Shown piece after piece: positions 34,759 to 42,932 of a stretch of 64,000 nucleotides of DNA (position 1 is the stretch's first letter; every line of letters begins with the position of its first letter). Where the stretch lies: the NCBI GenBank assembly GCA_964487255.1, contig CAZAQV010000002.1:124001-188000 (forward strand), read 5' to 3'. Source of the stretch: CAZAQV01 sp964487255. Lineage in GTDB: Bacteria; Myxococcota_A; Polyangia; Polyangiales; CAZAQV01. The notes beneath the pieces were generated by a model that was not told the origin of the DNA, searched no databases, and worked only from the letters and a program-made list of their open reading frames with translations. Position numbers and translations under genes: made by a program.

Positions 34759-35604
34759 CTACCTTACGTCGAGGTAGATGTTGGCGCCGAAGATGGCCTG
34801 CCAGTGCCGGAACGAGACCTCGGCGTCCCCATTGCCGAACACGACCATCGCTGGAAAACCAAAATCAAGCGCAAAATCGATGGCCGCGTTACGTCCCACG
34901 CTGGCGGTGTACCCCACAAAACCCGTCGAGGGAACACGGAACGCGCTGTCGTTATCGAGGTCGAGATCGTTGTCGTAAAACGTAAACCCGGAAGCAAAGC
35001 CGAAGAAGAACTGGCGCGAGACATTGAACGCGAACTCTACTGGCACGGTGACCAGAAAGTCGGTGCGGTCGTCCCGACCGCGCGTATCGACACCCACGTT
35101 CATCAGCACACCGAAGTTGAGGTGCGCGCGCTCCCCAAGGTGAAGCTTCATCGGCAGACCGCCTGCAAACTGCACATAGGTGTCTGCCGGAATCACCACA
35201 GTGGCCTGCGCCGCCATCTCAAAGTCGCCCGAAATGAAGCGAAAGCGCGCGTAGATCGAGGGATCGCCGTAAAAGGCGCGTCGCCCGGGGCCGGCAAAGC
35301 GAAGTGGAAACACCACACCACCAAACTCAAATGCGTCGGTGAGTGAATAGGCAGCGCCCGCGGCAAAGTCGAAGTAAGGATCCTGTCCCCGAAGCTTGAG
35401 TACGTGAAAGCCCCCACCGTTTCGGTTGAGCCCGGCGTTGAGACCACGCCATTGTAAGAGCGCGCGGTCTGGCCGTCCCACATCGATTCGCAGCACTTGC
35501 TCCTGCATTGTCAACGAACGCGCTGTGTAAGGCTCTGCTGGGCGCTGAGCCGATACCGGCAGCGCAACGAAAAGAACTCCGAGTACGACAAACCAAGTTT
35601 TCAT
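34759..35604 (-). CDS. Secreted outer-membrane beta-barrel-like protein (paralogue 1 of 3)
   Basis: A 281-residue protein with signal peptide MKTWFVVLGVLFVALPVSAQ. The mature part alternates hydrophobic and polar residues with many aromatic ends (FEFGGVVFPLRFAGPG, ARFRFISGDFEMAAQATVVI, VEFAFNVSRQFFFGFASGF), as in outer-membrane porin-like barrels. It shares the block RSLTMQEQVLRIDVGRPDRALL with the two genes upstream (RSMTVPSGTLRIDFGPADRALL, RSITIPQGQLRIDLGPADRALL) but lacks their acidic N-terminal linker. Function unknown; passive channel or structural role inferred. Confidence 0.68.
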   Translation of the reverse strand: MKTWFVVLGVLFVALPVSAQRPAEPYTARSLTMQEQVLRIDVGRPDRALLQWRGLNAGLNRNGGGFHVLKLRGQDPYFDFAAGAAYSLTDAFEFGGVVFPLRFAGPGRRAFYGDPSIYARFRFISGDFEMAAQATVVIPADTYVQFAGGLPMKLHLGERAHLNFGVLMNVGVDTRGRDDRTDFLVTVPVEFAFNVSRQFFFGFASGFTFYDNDLDLDNDSAFRVPSTGFVGYTASVGRNAAIDFALDFGFPAMVVFGNGDAEVSFRHWQAIFGANIYLDVR

Positions 35605-35701
35605 GTCGCTACTAGAACAAATTGAAAGCGCCCCGGCAATGCCATTGATGAAGGCACAGCCGAGGCCACTCGAGCTTTCATCTACGAGTAAAACCGTCCG
35701 C

Positions 35702-36664
35702 TTACAGAAGGTCCATCCGCATCACGCCGCCCACGGTGAGCTGCCAGACGTCAAAGCCACCTGGAGCCGAAACGCCCGGCGCAACATCATCCGCCGTGTT
35801 AATGAGCCAAGGCAGGCGAAAGTCGACGGTCGCATCGAGCACCATTCCGTTGCCCAGGGACAGCGAGTATCCGGCAAACACGCCAGCGGGAATCACCGGG
35901 TCACCACCGTCGAGGTTGCCATGGACGAATCCGGACGTAAGGCCCGCGAAGAAACCTTCGGTGAGGTTGAAGGCGAACTCAACCGGGATGTTGAGCCCGA
36001 TCACCATGTCCGGGTCAGCGAAGGTCAACTGAACCTCCGCACCCGTATTGAGGTGAAGCCCGTTGCCCAGAACGAGTTTGATTGGAACGGCAATGCCGAG
36101 ACCGAAGTCGGTTCCGTCAACGACGGGTACCGCCGCACCGACCTGTGCGCCCAGCTGAAAGTCGCCATCCACGATGCGCAGTCGCGCATAGGCTGTCGGG
36201 TTGCCGTAGGTGTCGCGACCGTCAGGGGCAAGCCCAAGCGGAAGAAACATGGCACCAACTTCGAGTCCGTCGACGATGCCGATCGCCGCACCAAGTCGAA
36301 GATCGATCAGTGCATCGCCTCCGTCAACACCCGTGTACGTGAAGCCTCCACCACGTGGCAGCGGCAAAACGAGACCGCTCGCTCCGAGGGGAAGCGAGGA
36401 GTTCGCGTGCAGAAGCGCGCGATCGGCAGGCCCAAAATCGATGCGCAGGGTCCCGCTCGGTACGGTCATCGAGCGGTGCGTATATGCGATTGGCGCAACC
36501 TCCTCGACCAGAGGCTCCTCGTATTCGCCGGCTCCCGACGTCTCGTTGTCTTCTTCGACTTCGGTCTCAAACTCTCCGGCTCCCGACGTCTCGACTTCGG
36601 TGTCTTGCGCGGCCGCCGGCAGGGCGACCACCATTCCAACAAATATTAGAAGATAGGTTTTCAT
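35702..36664 (-). CDS. Secreted outer-membrane beta-barrel-like protein (paralogue 2 of 3)
   Basis: ATG 36664 starts the signal peptide MKTYLLIFVGMVVALPAAAQ; the longer frame from 36727 is not used. The 320-residue product has an acidic linker (about 21-50) with a duplicated ETSGAGE motif, then a barrel-like region (IDLRLGAAIGIVDGLEVGAM, PTAYARLRIVDGDFQLGAQV) ending LTVGGVMRMDLL. It shares over half of its visible residues with the neighbour at 36831, including the identical C-terminus, so the two are recent tandem duplicates. Confidence 0.7.
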   Translation of the reverse strand: MKTYLLIFVGMVVALPAAAQDTEVETSGAGEFETEVEEDNETSGAGEYEEPLVEEVAPIAYTHRSMTVPSGTLRIDFGPADRALLHANSSLPLGASGLVLPLPRGGGFTYTGVDGGDALIDLRLGAAIGIVDGLEVGAMFLPLGLAPDGRDTYGNPTAYARLRIVDGDFQLGAQVGAAVPVVDGTDFGLGIAVPIKLVLGNGLHLNTGAEVQLTFADPDMVIGLNIPVEFAFNLTEGFFAGLTSGFVHGNLDGGDPVIPAGVFAGYSLSLGNGMVLDATVDFRLPWLINTADDVAPGVSAPGGFDVWQLTVGGVMRMDLL

Positions 36665-36830
36665 GTCGTCATCGCTCCTTGTGTGCTTTCGCTCCGATAT
36701 GGTGCACGGCCGAGCAGGCGGAGACAAGAAAGAGGCTCGAAACGCACAAACAGAAGCGCCCCGGCAGCTGCCATCCGAAGACAGCGGGCCGAGGCGCTCA
36801 AGGTCTAGGCTAGTTTTGAGAGCGCTTCGA

Positions 36831-37838
36831 TCAGAGAAGATCCATGCGCATCACACCACCGACCGTAAGCTGCCAGAAGTCAAATCCCGAAGGCCCACCA
36901 CTGGTTGTGTTGACCAGCATCGGTAGACGAAAATCGACAGTTGCATCGAGCAGCATGTTGTCGCCCAGAGGAAGCGTATAGCCACCGTAGATTCCGAGAG
37001 GAATGAACGTGGTGCTGACGTCGAGGTTCGGTTGATTGAGTCCAGTTACGAGACCCGCGAAGATCGAATCTGTGAGGTTGATCGCAAACTCAAGAGGAAT
37101 ATTGATTCCAAAAATCGAGTCCGGGTCTGCAAAAGTCATGTTGAATTCGACGCCCGTGTTCAACGCCATCGAGTCGCCAATCAGGACCTTGATGGGAACG
37201 GATACGCCCAAGCTAAGGTCGCTACCGTCCTGCACGGGGATGGCGAGACCCACCTGTGCGCCGAGTTGGAAGCCGCCGTCGAGGATCCGAAAGCGGCCGT
37301 AGACACTCGGGTCGCCGTACGTGTCACGACCGCTGGGAGCAAGGCCAAGTGGCAGCACCATGGCTCCCACTTCAAGACCGTCGATCACGCCGAAGGCGGC
37401 ACCGAGTCGCAAATCGATCGCGGTGTCGGAAACGACGCCTAGGTCATAGCCCGTAACGACGAAGCCACCGCCTCGCACAAACGTTGGGACGATACCCCCA
37501 GCAAATCCCGAATATTGAAGAAGGGCACGGTCGGCAGGGCCAAGGTCGATACGAAGCTGACCTTGTGGGATCGTGATCGAACGTTGCGAATAAGCTTGTT
37601 GCGATTTTGAGCCAGCGACAGTCATGGAGTCATCTGTCGATTCGTCGGCCATGGGGTCCGACGCGTACGCGCTATCGTCGCCCATCGAGGTATCGCCCTC
37701 GACGTCCGTTTCGGTGTCAACGTCGGCAGACATTTCGGCTTCTGCTTCGGCCTCGCCCTCGGCCCCCAGCTCTTCATCTTGCGCAGCTGCAGGGGCAGCC
37801 ACCAACATACTCATCAAAATAAGAAGACGTGTTTTCAT
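36831..37838 (-). CDS. Secreted outer-membrane beta-barrel-like protein (paralogue 3 of 3)
   Basis: ATG 37838 starts the signal peptide MKTRLLILMSMLVAAPAAAQ. The 335-residue product has the longest acidic/Ser/Thr linker of the trio (about 21-75, GEAEAEAEMSADVDTETDVE) and then the same barrel core (IDLRLGAAFGVIDGLEVGAM, LPLGLAPSGRDTYGDPSVYG) and C-terminus (QLTVGGVMRMDLL). The linker length varies most among the copies (absent, 30 and 55 residues), which could tune exposure above the membrane. The three genes are separated by 97 and 166 bp, so each may have its own promoter. Confidence 0.7.
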   Translation of the reverse strand: MKTRLLILMSMLVAAPAAAQDEELGAEGEAEAEAEMSADVDTETDVEGDTSMGDDSAYASDPMADESTDDSMTVAGSKSQQAYSQRSITIPQGQLRIDLGPADRALLQYSGFAGGIVPTFVRGGGFVVTGYDLGVVSDTAIDLRLGAAFGVIDGLEVGAMVLPLGLAPSGRDTYGDPSVYGRFRILDGGFQLGAQVGLAIPVQDGSDLSLGVSVPIKVLIGDSMALNTGVEFNMTFADPDSIFGINIPLEFAINLTDSIFAGLVTGLNQPNLDVSTTFIPLGIYGGYTLPLGDNMLLDATVDFRLPMLVNTTSGGPSGFDFWQLTVGGVMRMDLL

Positions 37839-38041
37839 CTCGTAGTCTCTCCTTCTATGCCTTGTCCGGCGTTTGCAGTATCGTGCACAGTTGCACACGG
37901 ACGACGCAAAAAAACTGCGTAATGCTGCGTAGTTCTGTTCACACCAACGCGGTGTTTCGAGAGTTTGCGCACAGTCGTTCGTTCCGTCCGACCCTTAAAC
38001 GTGGGTTGGCGCTCCGTATTCATTCGGTACACGTTGCGGAG

Positions 38042-39382
38042 GTGTCGAATTCAGAGCGAAGCGCTCGCGTACTGGGAATGCGTACAGCCACGTTTCTGAT
38101 CATCGCGATGATGATCGGCACCGGCATCTTTACGACCTCCGGCTTTTTGCTCAGCGACATCGGTTCCCGTATCGCTGTACTGCTTGCATGGGCCGTTGGT
38201 GGCGTCGCCGCGATCGCGGGCGCGCTCTGCTACGCCGAGCTTGGTGCCGCGTATCCGCACAACGGTGGCGAGTACTTACTGGTTTCGCGGCTCGTCCATC
38301 CCGCGGCGGGCTTTGGAGCCGCGATCGCATCACTGCTGGCGGGCTTTGCCGCGCCGCTCGCCGGCTCTGCGATGGCCTTCGAAGCCTATACTTACGAAGC
38401 GCTCGGTCGCGTCGTACTTCCTGAAGGTGTCCTCGCCAGTGCAACCGTCGTCTTCACGTCGTTCGCTTTTTCACTCAGCCGTCGACACGCGTTTGGCGGT
38501 CAGGACCTGTTCACGGCGCTCAAACTCGCGCTTATGCTCGCCTTTGTCGCACTCGGGTTGGCCGCACTCGTACTCAGGCCGTCTCAAACGCCAACAGCCG
38601 ATGCGATCGGACTCAAAGCTGCGCTCTCCGCCCCCTTCGCCGCCGGCCTCGTCTATGTCGCGTACGCGTACTTAGGTTGGAACACGGCCATTTATGTCGC
38701 GGGCGAGGTGCGCGCACCCAAACGCACACTTCCTCGCTCCGTCCTCTTGGGCGCGGGCGCGGTTGCAGTGCTGTACCTGCTGATCACGACCGTGATCATC
38801 TATTCCGCCCCGAGCGGTGTGCTCGCGGCGTCCGGCAAGACGGTCACCCACGTCGCCGCAACAAACCTCTTCGGCGCTGGTACCGCCCGCTGGGTCAGTG
38901 CGATCATCGCAATCGGTTTGGTGTCGAACGTCGGTGCATTGGTGGCTGCTGGACCGCCCGTCACCGCCGCGGTTGGCACGGCCATGCCCCGACTGCGCGT
39001 GTTGGCGGCTCGCACGCGCTCGGGGACCCCGTGGCTCGCTACAATCTTGCAGGCACTGATCGCACTCGTACTGCTGTGGACGGCTTCCTTCGACGCCATT
39101 TTGGTTTTCGTCGGCGCCTCTCTGACGGTTTCCTCGGCGGTCACCGTGCTTGGCCTGTTCGTGCACCGAAAAAGAGGCCACGGTGATCGCGCGTCGTTCC
39201 GCACGCCGCTCTACCCGCTGCCTCCCCTGGTGTTTCTGGCGCTTGCACTCTGGATGTTGGTCTTTGCCACCCTCGAAAAGCCCGAGGTGCTCGCTTGGAC
39301 GTTGGCGATCTACGCAGGCAGTGCAATTGGATACGCCGCGCTCCGAGAGCCAAAGACTCCCAAAAGCACGGCGCACAACTAG
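38042..39382 (+). CDS. APC family amino acid permease
   Basis: An integral membrane transporter of about 12 helices. The start GTG 38042 gives the family's usual short N-terminus (SNSERSARVLGMRTATFLII); the longer frame back to 37829 runs antisense into a neighbour's start region. Diagnostic segments are AMMIGTGIFTTSGFLLSDIG (helix 1), WAVGGVAAIAGALCYAELGA AYPHNGGEYLL (the TM2-3 PxxGGxY motif) and YLGWNTAIYVAGEVRAPKRT LPRS. The length is 446 residues. Substrate cannot be told from sequence; amino acids or amines are likely. It is divergent from the barrel-protein cluster and followed by repeat R9. Confidence 0.87.
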   Translation: MSNSERSARVLGMRTATFLIIAMMIGTGIFTTSGFLLSDIGSRIAVLLAWAVGGVAAIAGALCYAELGAAYPHNGGEYLLVSRLVHPAAGFGAAIASLLAGFAAPLAGSAMAFEAYTYEALGRVVLPEGVLASATVVFTSFAFSLSRRHAFGGQDLFTALKLALMLAFVALGLAALVLRPSQTPTADAIGLKAALSAPFAAGLVYVAYAYLGWNTAIYVAGEVRAPKRTLPRSVLLGAGAVAVLYLLITTVIIYSAPSGVLAASGKTVTHVAATNLFGAGTARWVSAIIAIGLVSNVGALVAAGPPVTAAVGTAMPRLRVLAARTRSGTPWLATILQALIALVLLWTASFDAILVFVGASLTVSSAVTVLGLFVHRKRGHGDRASFRTPLYPLPPLVFLALALWMLVFATLEKPEVLAWTLAIYAGSAIGYAALREPKTPKSTAHN

Positions 39383-39410
39383 GTTCAGTTTGTTCCCTGG
39401 CGGCGAACGC

Positions 39411-39497
39411 GATGACGCGCAAGCGGAAGAGCCAAGAAGACAGGCGAAGCCCCAGAACGGGTTGTGCTAAATGCACAACCTGGTTCGGGCGGAGCGA
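39411..39497 (+). repeat. Dispersed hairpin element, copy R9
   Basis: Runs from GATGACGCGCAAGCGGAAGAG through GACAGGCGAAG to GGGCGGAGCGAACC. The core hairpin is GGTTGTGC (39460-39467), loop TAAAT, GCACAACC (39473-39480), extended by GAAC/GTTC. It lies between the convergent permease and lipoprotein genes. Confidence 0.75.
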
Positions 39498-39503
39498 ACC
39501 GAT

Positions 39504-40694
39504 CTATCCGGCGCTGGCGGTGGCTTCGGCCGAGACCGAAACCGACGCCTGCACCGAGACGTTGACGTCGGCAAGCGCCGAAACCTGTGTCTCAGCCGCG
39601 GCGGCCAAGCACACCGCAGCCGCGCCCGAAGCGCTCCCCGCAGCCGACGTAAGGCTGGTTGCGAAGTCTGCCGTCGCAGTCACGACCTGCTCACCCTTGG
39701 CCGCGACAGCCAAAAGCTTCGGAAGGTTGGTCTGCAGCGTGGCTTGGAGCGCCACGAGATCAGACTGAAGCTCAGCATTGCCCGCGGCACCAAACGCAAC
39801 CGTAATCGAAGGCTCGGTGCACTCAGCCTCATACGAAGCGTCCGCTTCACATGCTGCCTTGCAGTCGGCGTCAGCCTCGACGTCAACGTTGCCGCCTTCA
39901 CAACGCGGCGCTTCGTAGTCCACGCTGCAGCCGCCGGTGCACGTACCGCTACAATCGGCCTGCCCCTCGGAGACGGTGCACTCGCCATTACACGAGCCCT
40001 CGCAAGTGCCCGAGCACTGCCCCTCGATGTTGCCCTCGCAGGTGCCCGAACAGGTGCCATCGCAGGTGCCGGCACAGTTGCCGTCGTTGTCGGTGGCGGA
40101 ACACGCACCCGAGCAGTCGCCGTTACAGGTCCCGTCACAGGTGCCCGTTACTTGTGCCGAACAGGTGCCGGTACAGGTACCGCTGCAGCTCGCCGTGCAC
40201 GCCACGCTCGGCCCTTCCACGGAGCACGAGCCTTGGCACTCGCCACTGCACATACCCGCAATCATACCGCCCTCACACGTCGGCGGCGTCGCAGTCGCAT
40301 CGAAACTCGCGTCACACTCTGCGACACAATCGACCGTAGCATCGAAGCTCGCGCGACAAACGGGCGGTTGGTATTGCACCATCAAATAGGCGTTGGCTTC
40401 CGCGGAGAGCGCCGTGTTGACCTCGGCGATGGCATCGCGTGCGTTGGAGCAGGCTTGCGCTTGGTCGTCCGAGGTTTCGCCTCCCAGGTCGGTCGAAATC
40501 GCGTTGCATGCAGCCAAGACGTCAGCCTGCATCGACGCTGCCGTCGCTTCGAGCTTGTTTGCGGCATTCGAAAGCGCGATGGCGTCTGCATCGGCTTCCG
40601 CGCTTAGGCCGACGCAATCGTCGCCAAGGGGGTTGGTTGTTTCATCGCCGCAAGCGAGAGCTACGACAGGGATCAATAACAAGATTCGTTTCAT
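39504..40694 (-). CDS. Lipoprotein with tandem CxGxC repeats
   Basis: ATG 40694 has a good Shine-Dalgarno (GGAGG, 4 bases upstream) and starts a lipoprotein signal (RILLLIPVVALAC). The 396-residue product has a helical Ala-rich N-terminal part, a central region of roughly 130 residues with more than 20 repeats of the type C-[SDTE]-G-[TSD]-C (CSGTCTGTCSAQVTGTCDGT), and an Ala/Val/Ser-rich C-terminal part (VNVSVQASVSVSAEATASAG). The repeat could form a disulfide ladder or bind thiophilic metals. Relatives with this repeat are frequent in myxobacteria; no function is established to my knowledge. Confidence 0.75.
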   Translation of the reverse strand: MKRILLLIPVVALACGDETTNPLGDDCVGLSAEADADAIALSNAANKLEATAASMQADVLAACNAISTDLGGETSDDQAQACSNARDAIAEVNTALSAEANAYLMVQYQPPVCRASFDATVDCVAECDASFDATATPPTCEGGMIAGMCSGECQGSCSVEGPSVACTASCSGTCTGTCSAQVTGTCDGTCNGDCSGACSATDNDGNCAGTCDGTCSGTCEGNIEGQCSGTCEGSCNGECTVSEGQADCSGTCTGGCSVDYEAPRCEGGNVDVEADADCKAACEADASYEAECTEPSITVAFGAAGNAELQSDLVALQATLQTNLPKLLAVAAKGEQVVTATADFATSLTSAAGSASGAAAVCLAAAAETQVSALADVNVSVQASVSVSAEATASAG

Positions 40695-40878
40695 GGGTCC
40701 TCCGTGTGAGAAGTTAAGAGTGGCCGTTAAGCTTCCACATTCACGACAGCAAGGAAAGTGAATCGCAATCTTTTCGCATTCCGTACACATCGGCGCTGTC
40801 GCAAAATGCCCCGTTTGAGCCAATGCGCGGCAAAGTGCCGCACGAAAAAGGCTGCACCGAGACAAAACGCTCGTGTGC

Positions 40879-42873
40879 TTACGCCAGCACGCGTCGTGCG
40901 CACGCCACAACATTCTCAGAGGTAAAGCCGAATTCGGCGAAGAGCTTTTCCGCGGGCGCCGACGCGCCAAAGTGTTCGAGCGAAACCATGTCACCCCGAT
41001 CCCCGAGCCAACGATCCCAGCCCATGCGGATACCCGCTTCGACGGCAACACGCGCGCCCACCGAAGCCGGAAGTACGTGTTCTCGATACGCGGGGTCTTG
41101 CGCAGCAAAAAGTTCATGACTGGCCATGCTCACGACCCGCACCTTTTTTCCAGAGCGCTGCAACACGTCGGCGGCCTCGAGTGCGACAGCGACTTCACTG
41201 CCCGACGCCATCAAGATGAGGTCAGGAGTTCCCTGCGCATCACGCAACACATAGGCTCCCTTTTGTACGCCTTCGGCAGCCCCCTGCGAGCTTCTCTCGA
41301 GCGTCGGAAGCGACTGGCGACTCAAGACAATCGCGCAGGGCCCTTTCGCGCGGATCATCACCTTCCACGCCTCACGCACCTCGTTGGCGTCCGCGGGGCG
41401 CAAGACCGTCAAGCCGGGAATCGCGCGCAAAGCCGCGAGATGCTCGACGGGTTGGTGCGTCGGGCCGTCTTCGCCCAAGCCGATCGAGTCGTGCGTGAAG
41501 ACATACTTGACCGGCAAGCCCATCAAGGCCGCCAAGCGAATGGCCGGACGCATATAGTCGCTAAAGACGAGAAAGGTCGCCGTGAAGGGCAGCACACCCC
41601 CATGGAGCGCCATGCCGTTACTCGCGGAAGCCATCGCGTGTTCGCGAATGCCCCAATGAATGTTGCGGCCACCTACATCTGTGCCGAAGAAGCCGGCGTC
41701 CTTCATCGTTGAGTTGTTCGACCCTGCCAAGTCTGCAGAGCCGCCGATCAACGTCGGAACAGCAACGCTGAGCGCTTGGAGGACGTCACCACTCGCTTTA
41801 CGCGAAGCCATGCCCTTAGGATCGGCGTCGAAACTCGGAAGCGTCGCATCCCAGCCCTTACCCAGCGTGCCCGTGATCGCGGCACTAAAAGCTGCTGCAG
41901 AGTCGGGCGCAGCTTCCGCATGGGCCCTTCGCTGAGCCTGCCACGACTCGTAGGCGACTTCTCCCGCCTCTTTGATAGATGCACCAAGCGCACGGACCTC
42001 TTCAGGGACGAAGAAAGGTTCGTGCGACCAACCCATGGCGGACTTCGTCTTTTCGATCTCTTCATCACCGAGTGGCGCACCGTGTGAACTCGACGTCCCT
42101 TGTTTGTTAGGCGAGGGGTAAGCGATAATGGTGCGCACACGTACGAGCGTTGGACGAGCACGTTCGGTCTTCGCGGCTTCGCCCGCTTCGAAGAGCGCTT
42201 GAAGGTCATTGCCATCGTCAACCGTCAGCGTGTGCCAACCGTACGCCGCAAAACGACCAAGCACGTCTTCGGTGCAACTGAGTTCGGCTTTGCCATCGAT
42301 CGTGATGTTGTTGTCGTCCCAAAACACGATCAACTTACCGAGCTTCAAGTGTCCGGCGAGGGACGCGGCCTCGGCCGCGACGCCTTCCATCAAGTCACCG
42401 TCCGACGCCAGGACCCAGGTATGGTGGTCAACAAGCGTGTGCCCGTCTTTGTTGAAGCGCTCCGCGAGGTGCCGCTCTGCCATGGCCATTCCGACCGCAT
42501 TGGAAAACCCCTGTCCAAGCGGCCCGGTCGTGGTCTCGACGCCTGGCGTGTGAAAGACCTCGGGGTGACCCGGCGTCTTGCTGTTCCACTGGCGAAAGTT
42601 TTTGAGCTCGGACAGCGACAGCTCGTACCCCGTCAAGTGCAGAAGCGAGTACTGCAGCATCGACGCGTGCCCGCACGAGAGCACGAAGCGATCGCGGTCA
42701 AACCATTCGGGTTCGCCTGGCGCATGCTTGCGCAACTTCGAGAACAGCACCCAGCCGAGTGGCGCAAGCCCCATTGGTGCACCGGGATGCCCCGAGTTGG
42801 CGCGTTGCACGGCGTCCATGCTGAGCGTGCGGATGGTGTCGACGGCAAGCTGATCGGCGGGCGTGAAGGCCAT
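40879..42873 (-). CDS. tkt: Transketolase
   Basis: Transketolase moves two-carbon units between sugar phosphates in the pentose phosphate pathway, using thiamine diphosphate. The 664-residue product has full length. Visible motifs are ANSGHPGAPMGLAPL, GPLGQGFSNAVGMAMAE, the ThDP-binding SDGDLMEGVAAEAASLAGHL...DDNNITIDG, and the pyrimidine-domain segments GGSADLAGSN, GIREHAMASASNGMALHGG and HDSIGLGEDGPTHQPVEHLA. It ends VVACARRVLA. It stands between repeats-free neighbours on the same strand, 59 bp downstream of the monooxygenase gene. Confidence 0.96.
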   Translation of the reverse strand: MAFTPADQLAVDTIRTLSMDAVQRANSGHPGAPMGLAPLGWVLFSKLRKHAPGEPEWFDRDRFVLSCGHASMLQYSLLHLTGYELSLSELKNFRQWNSKTPGHPEVFHTPGVETTTGPLGQGFSNAVGMAMAERHLAERFNKDGHTLVDHHTWVLASDGDLMEGVAAEAASLAGHLKLGKLIVFWDDNNITIDGKAELSCTEDVLGRFAAYGWHTLTVDDGNDLQALFEAGEAAKTERARPTLVRVRTIIAYPSPNKQGTSSSHGAPLGDEEIEKTKSAMGWSHEPFFVPEEVRALGASIKEAGEVAYESWQAQRRAHAEAAPDSAAAFSAAITGTLGKGWDATLPSFDADPKGMASRKASGDVLQALSVAVPTLIGGSADLAGSNNSTMKDAGFFGTDVGGRNIHWGIREHAMASASNGMALHGGVLPFTATFLVFSDYMRPAIRLAALMGLPVKYVFTHDSIGLGEDGPTHQPVEHLAALRAIPGLTVLRPADANEVREAWKVMIRAKGPCAIVLSRQSLPTLERSSQGAAEGVQKGAYVLRDAQGTPDLILMASGSEVAVALEAADVLQRSGKKVRVVSMASHELFAAQDPAYREHVLPASVGARVAVEAGIRMGWDRWLGDRGDMVSLEHFGASAPAEKLFAEFGFTSENVVACARRVLA

Positions 42874-42932
42874 GCCCGCCGATCTACCCTACTTTGCCTC
42901 CTGATTCGAGACCTTAGGTACTTACCTGTGAG

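Noticed and set aside
37829..38041. N-terminal extension of the APC permease
   Set aside because: It overlaps the start of the divergent barrel gene and adds about 70 residues that family members lack.
40695..41117. N-terminal extension of the Cys-rich lipoprotein to 537 residues
   Set aside because: The extension reads antisense through the end of transketolase and buries the lipoprotein signal; ATG 40694 has a proper ribosome binding site.
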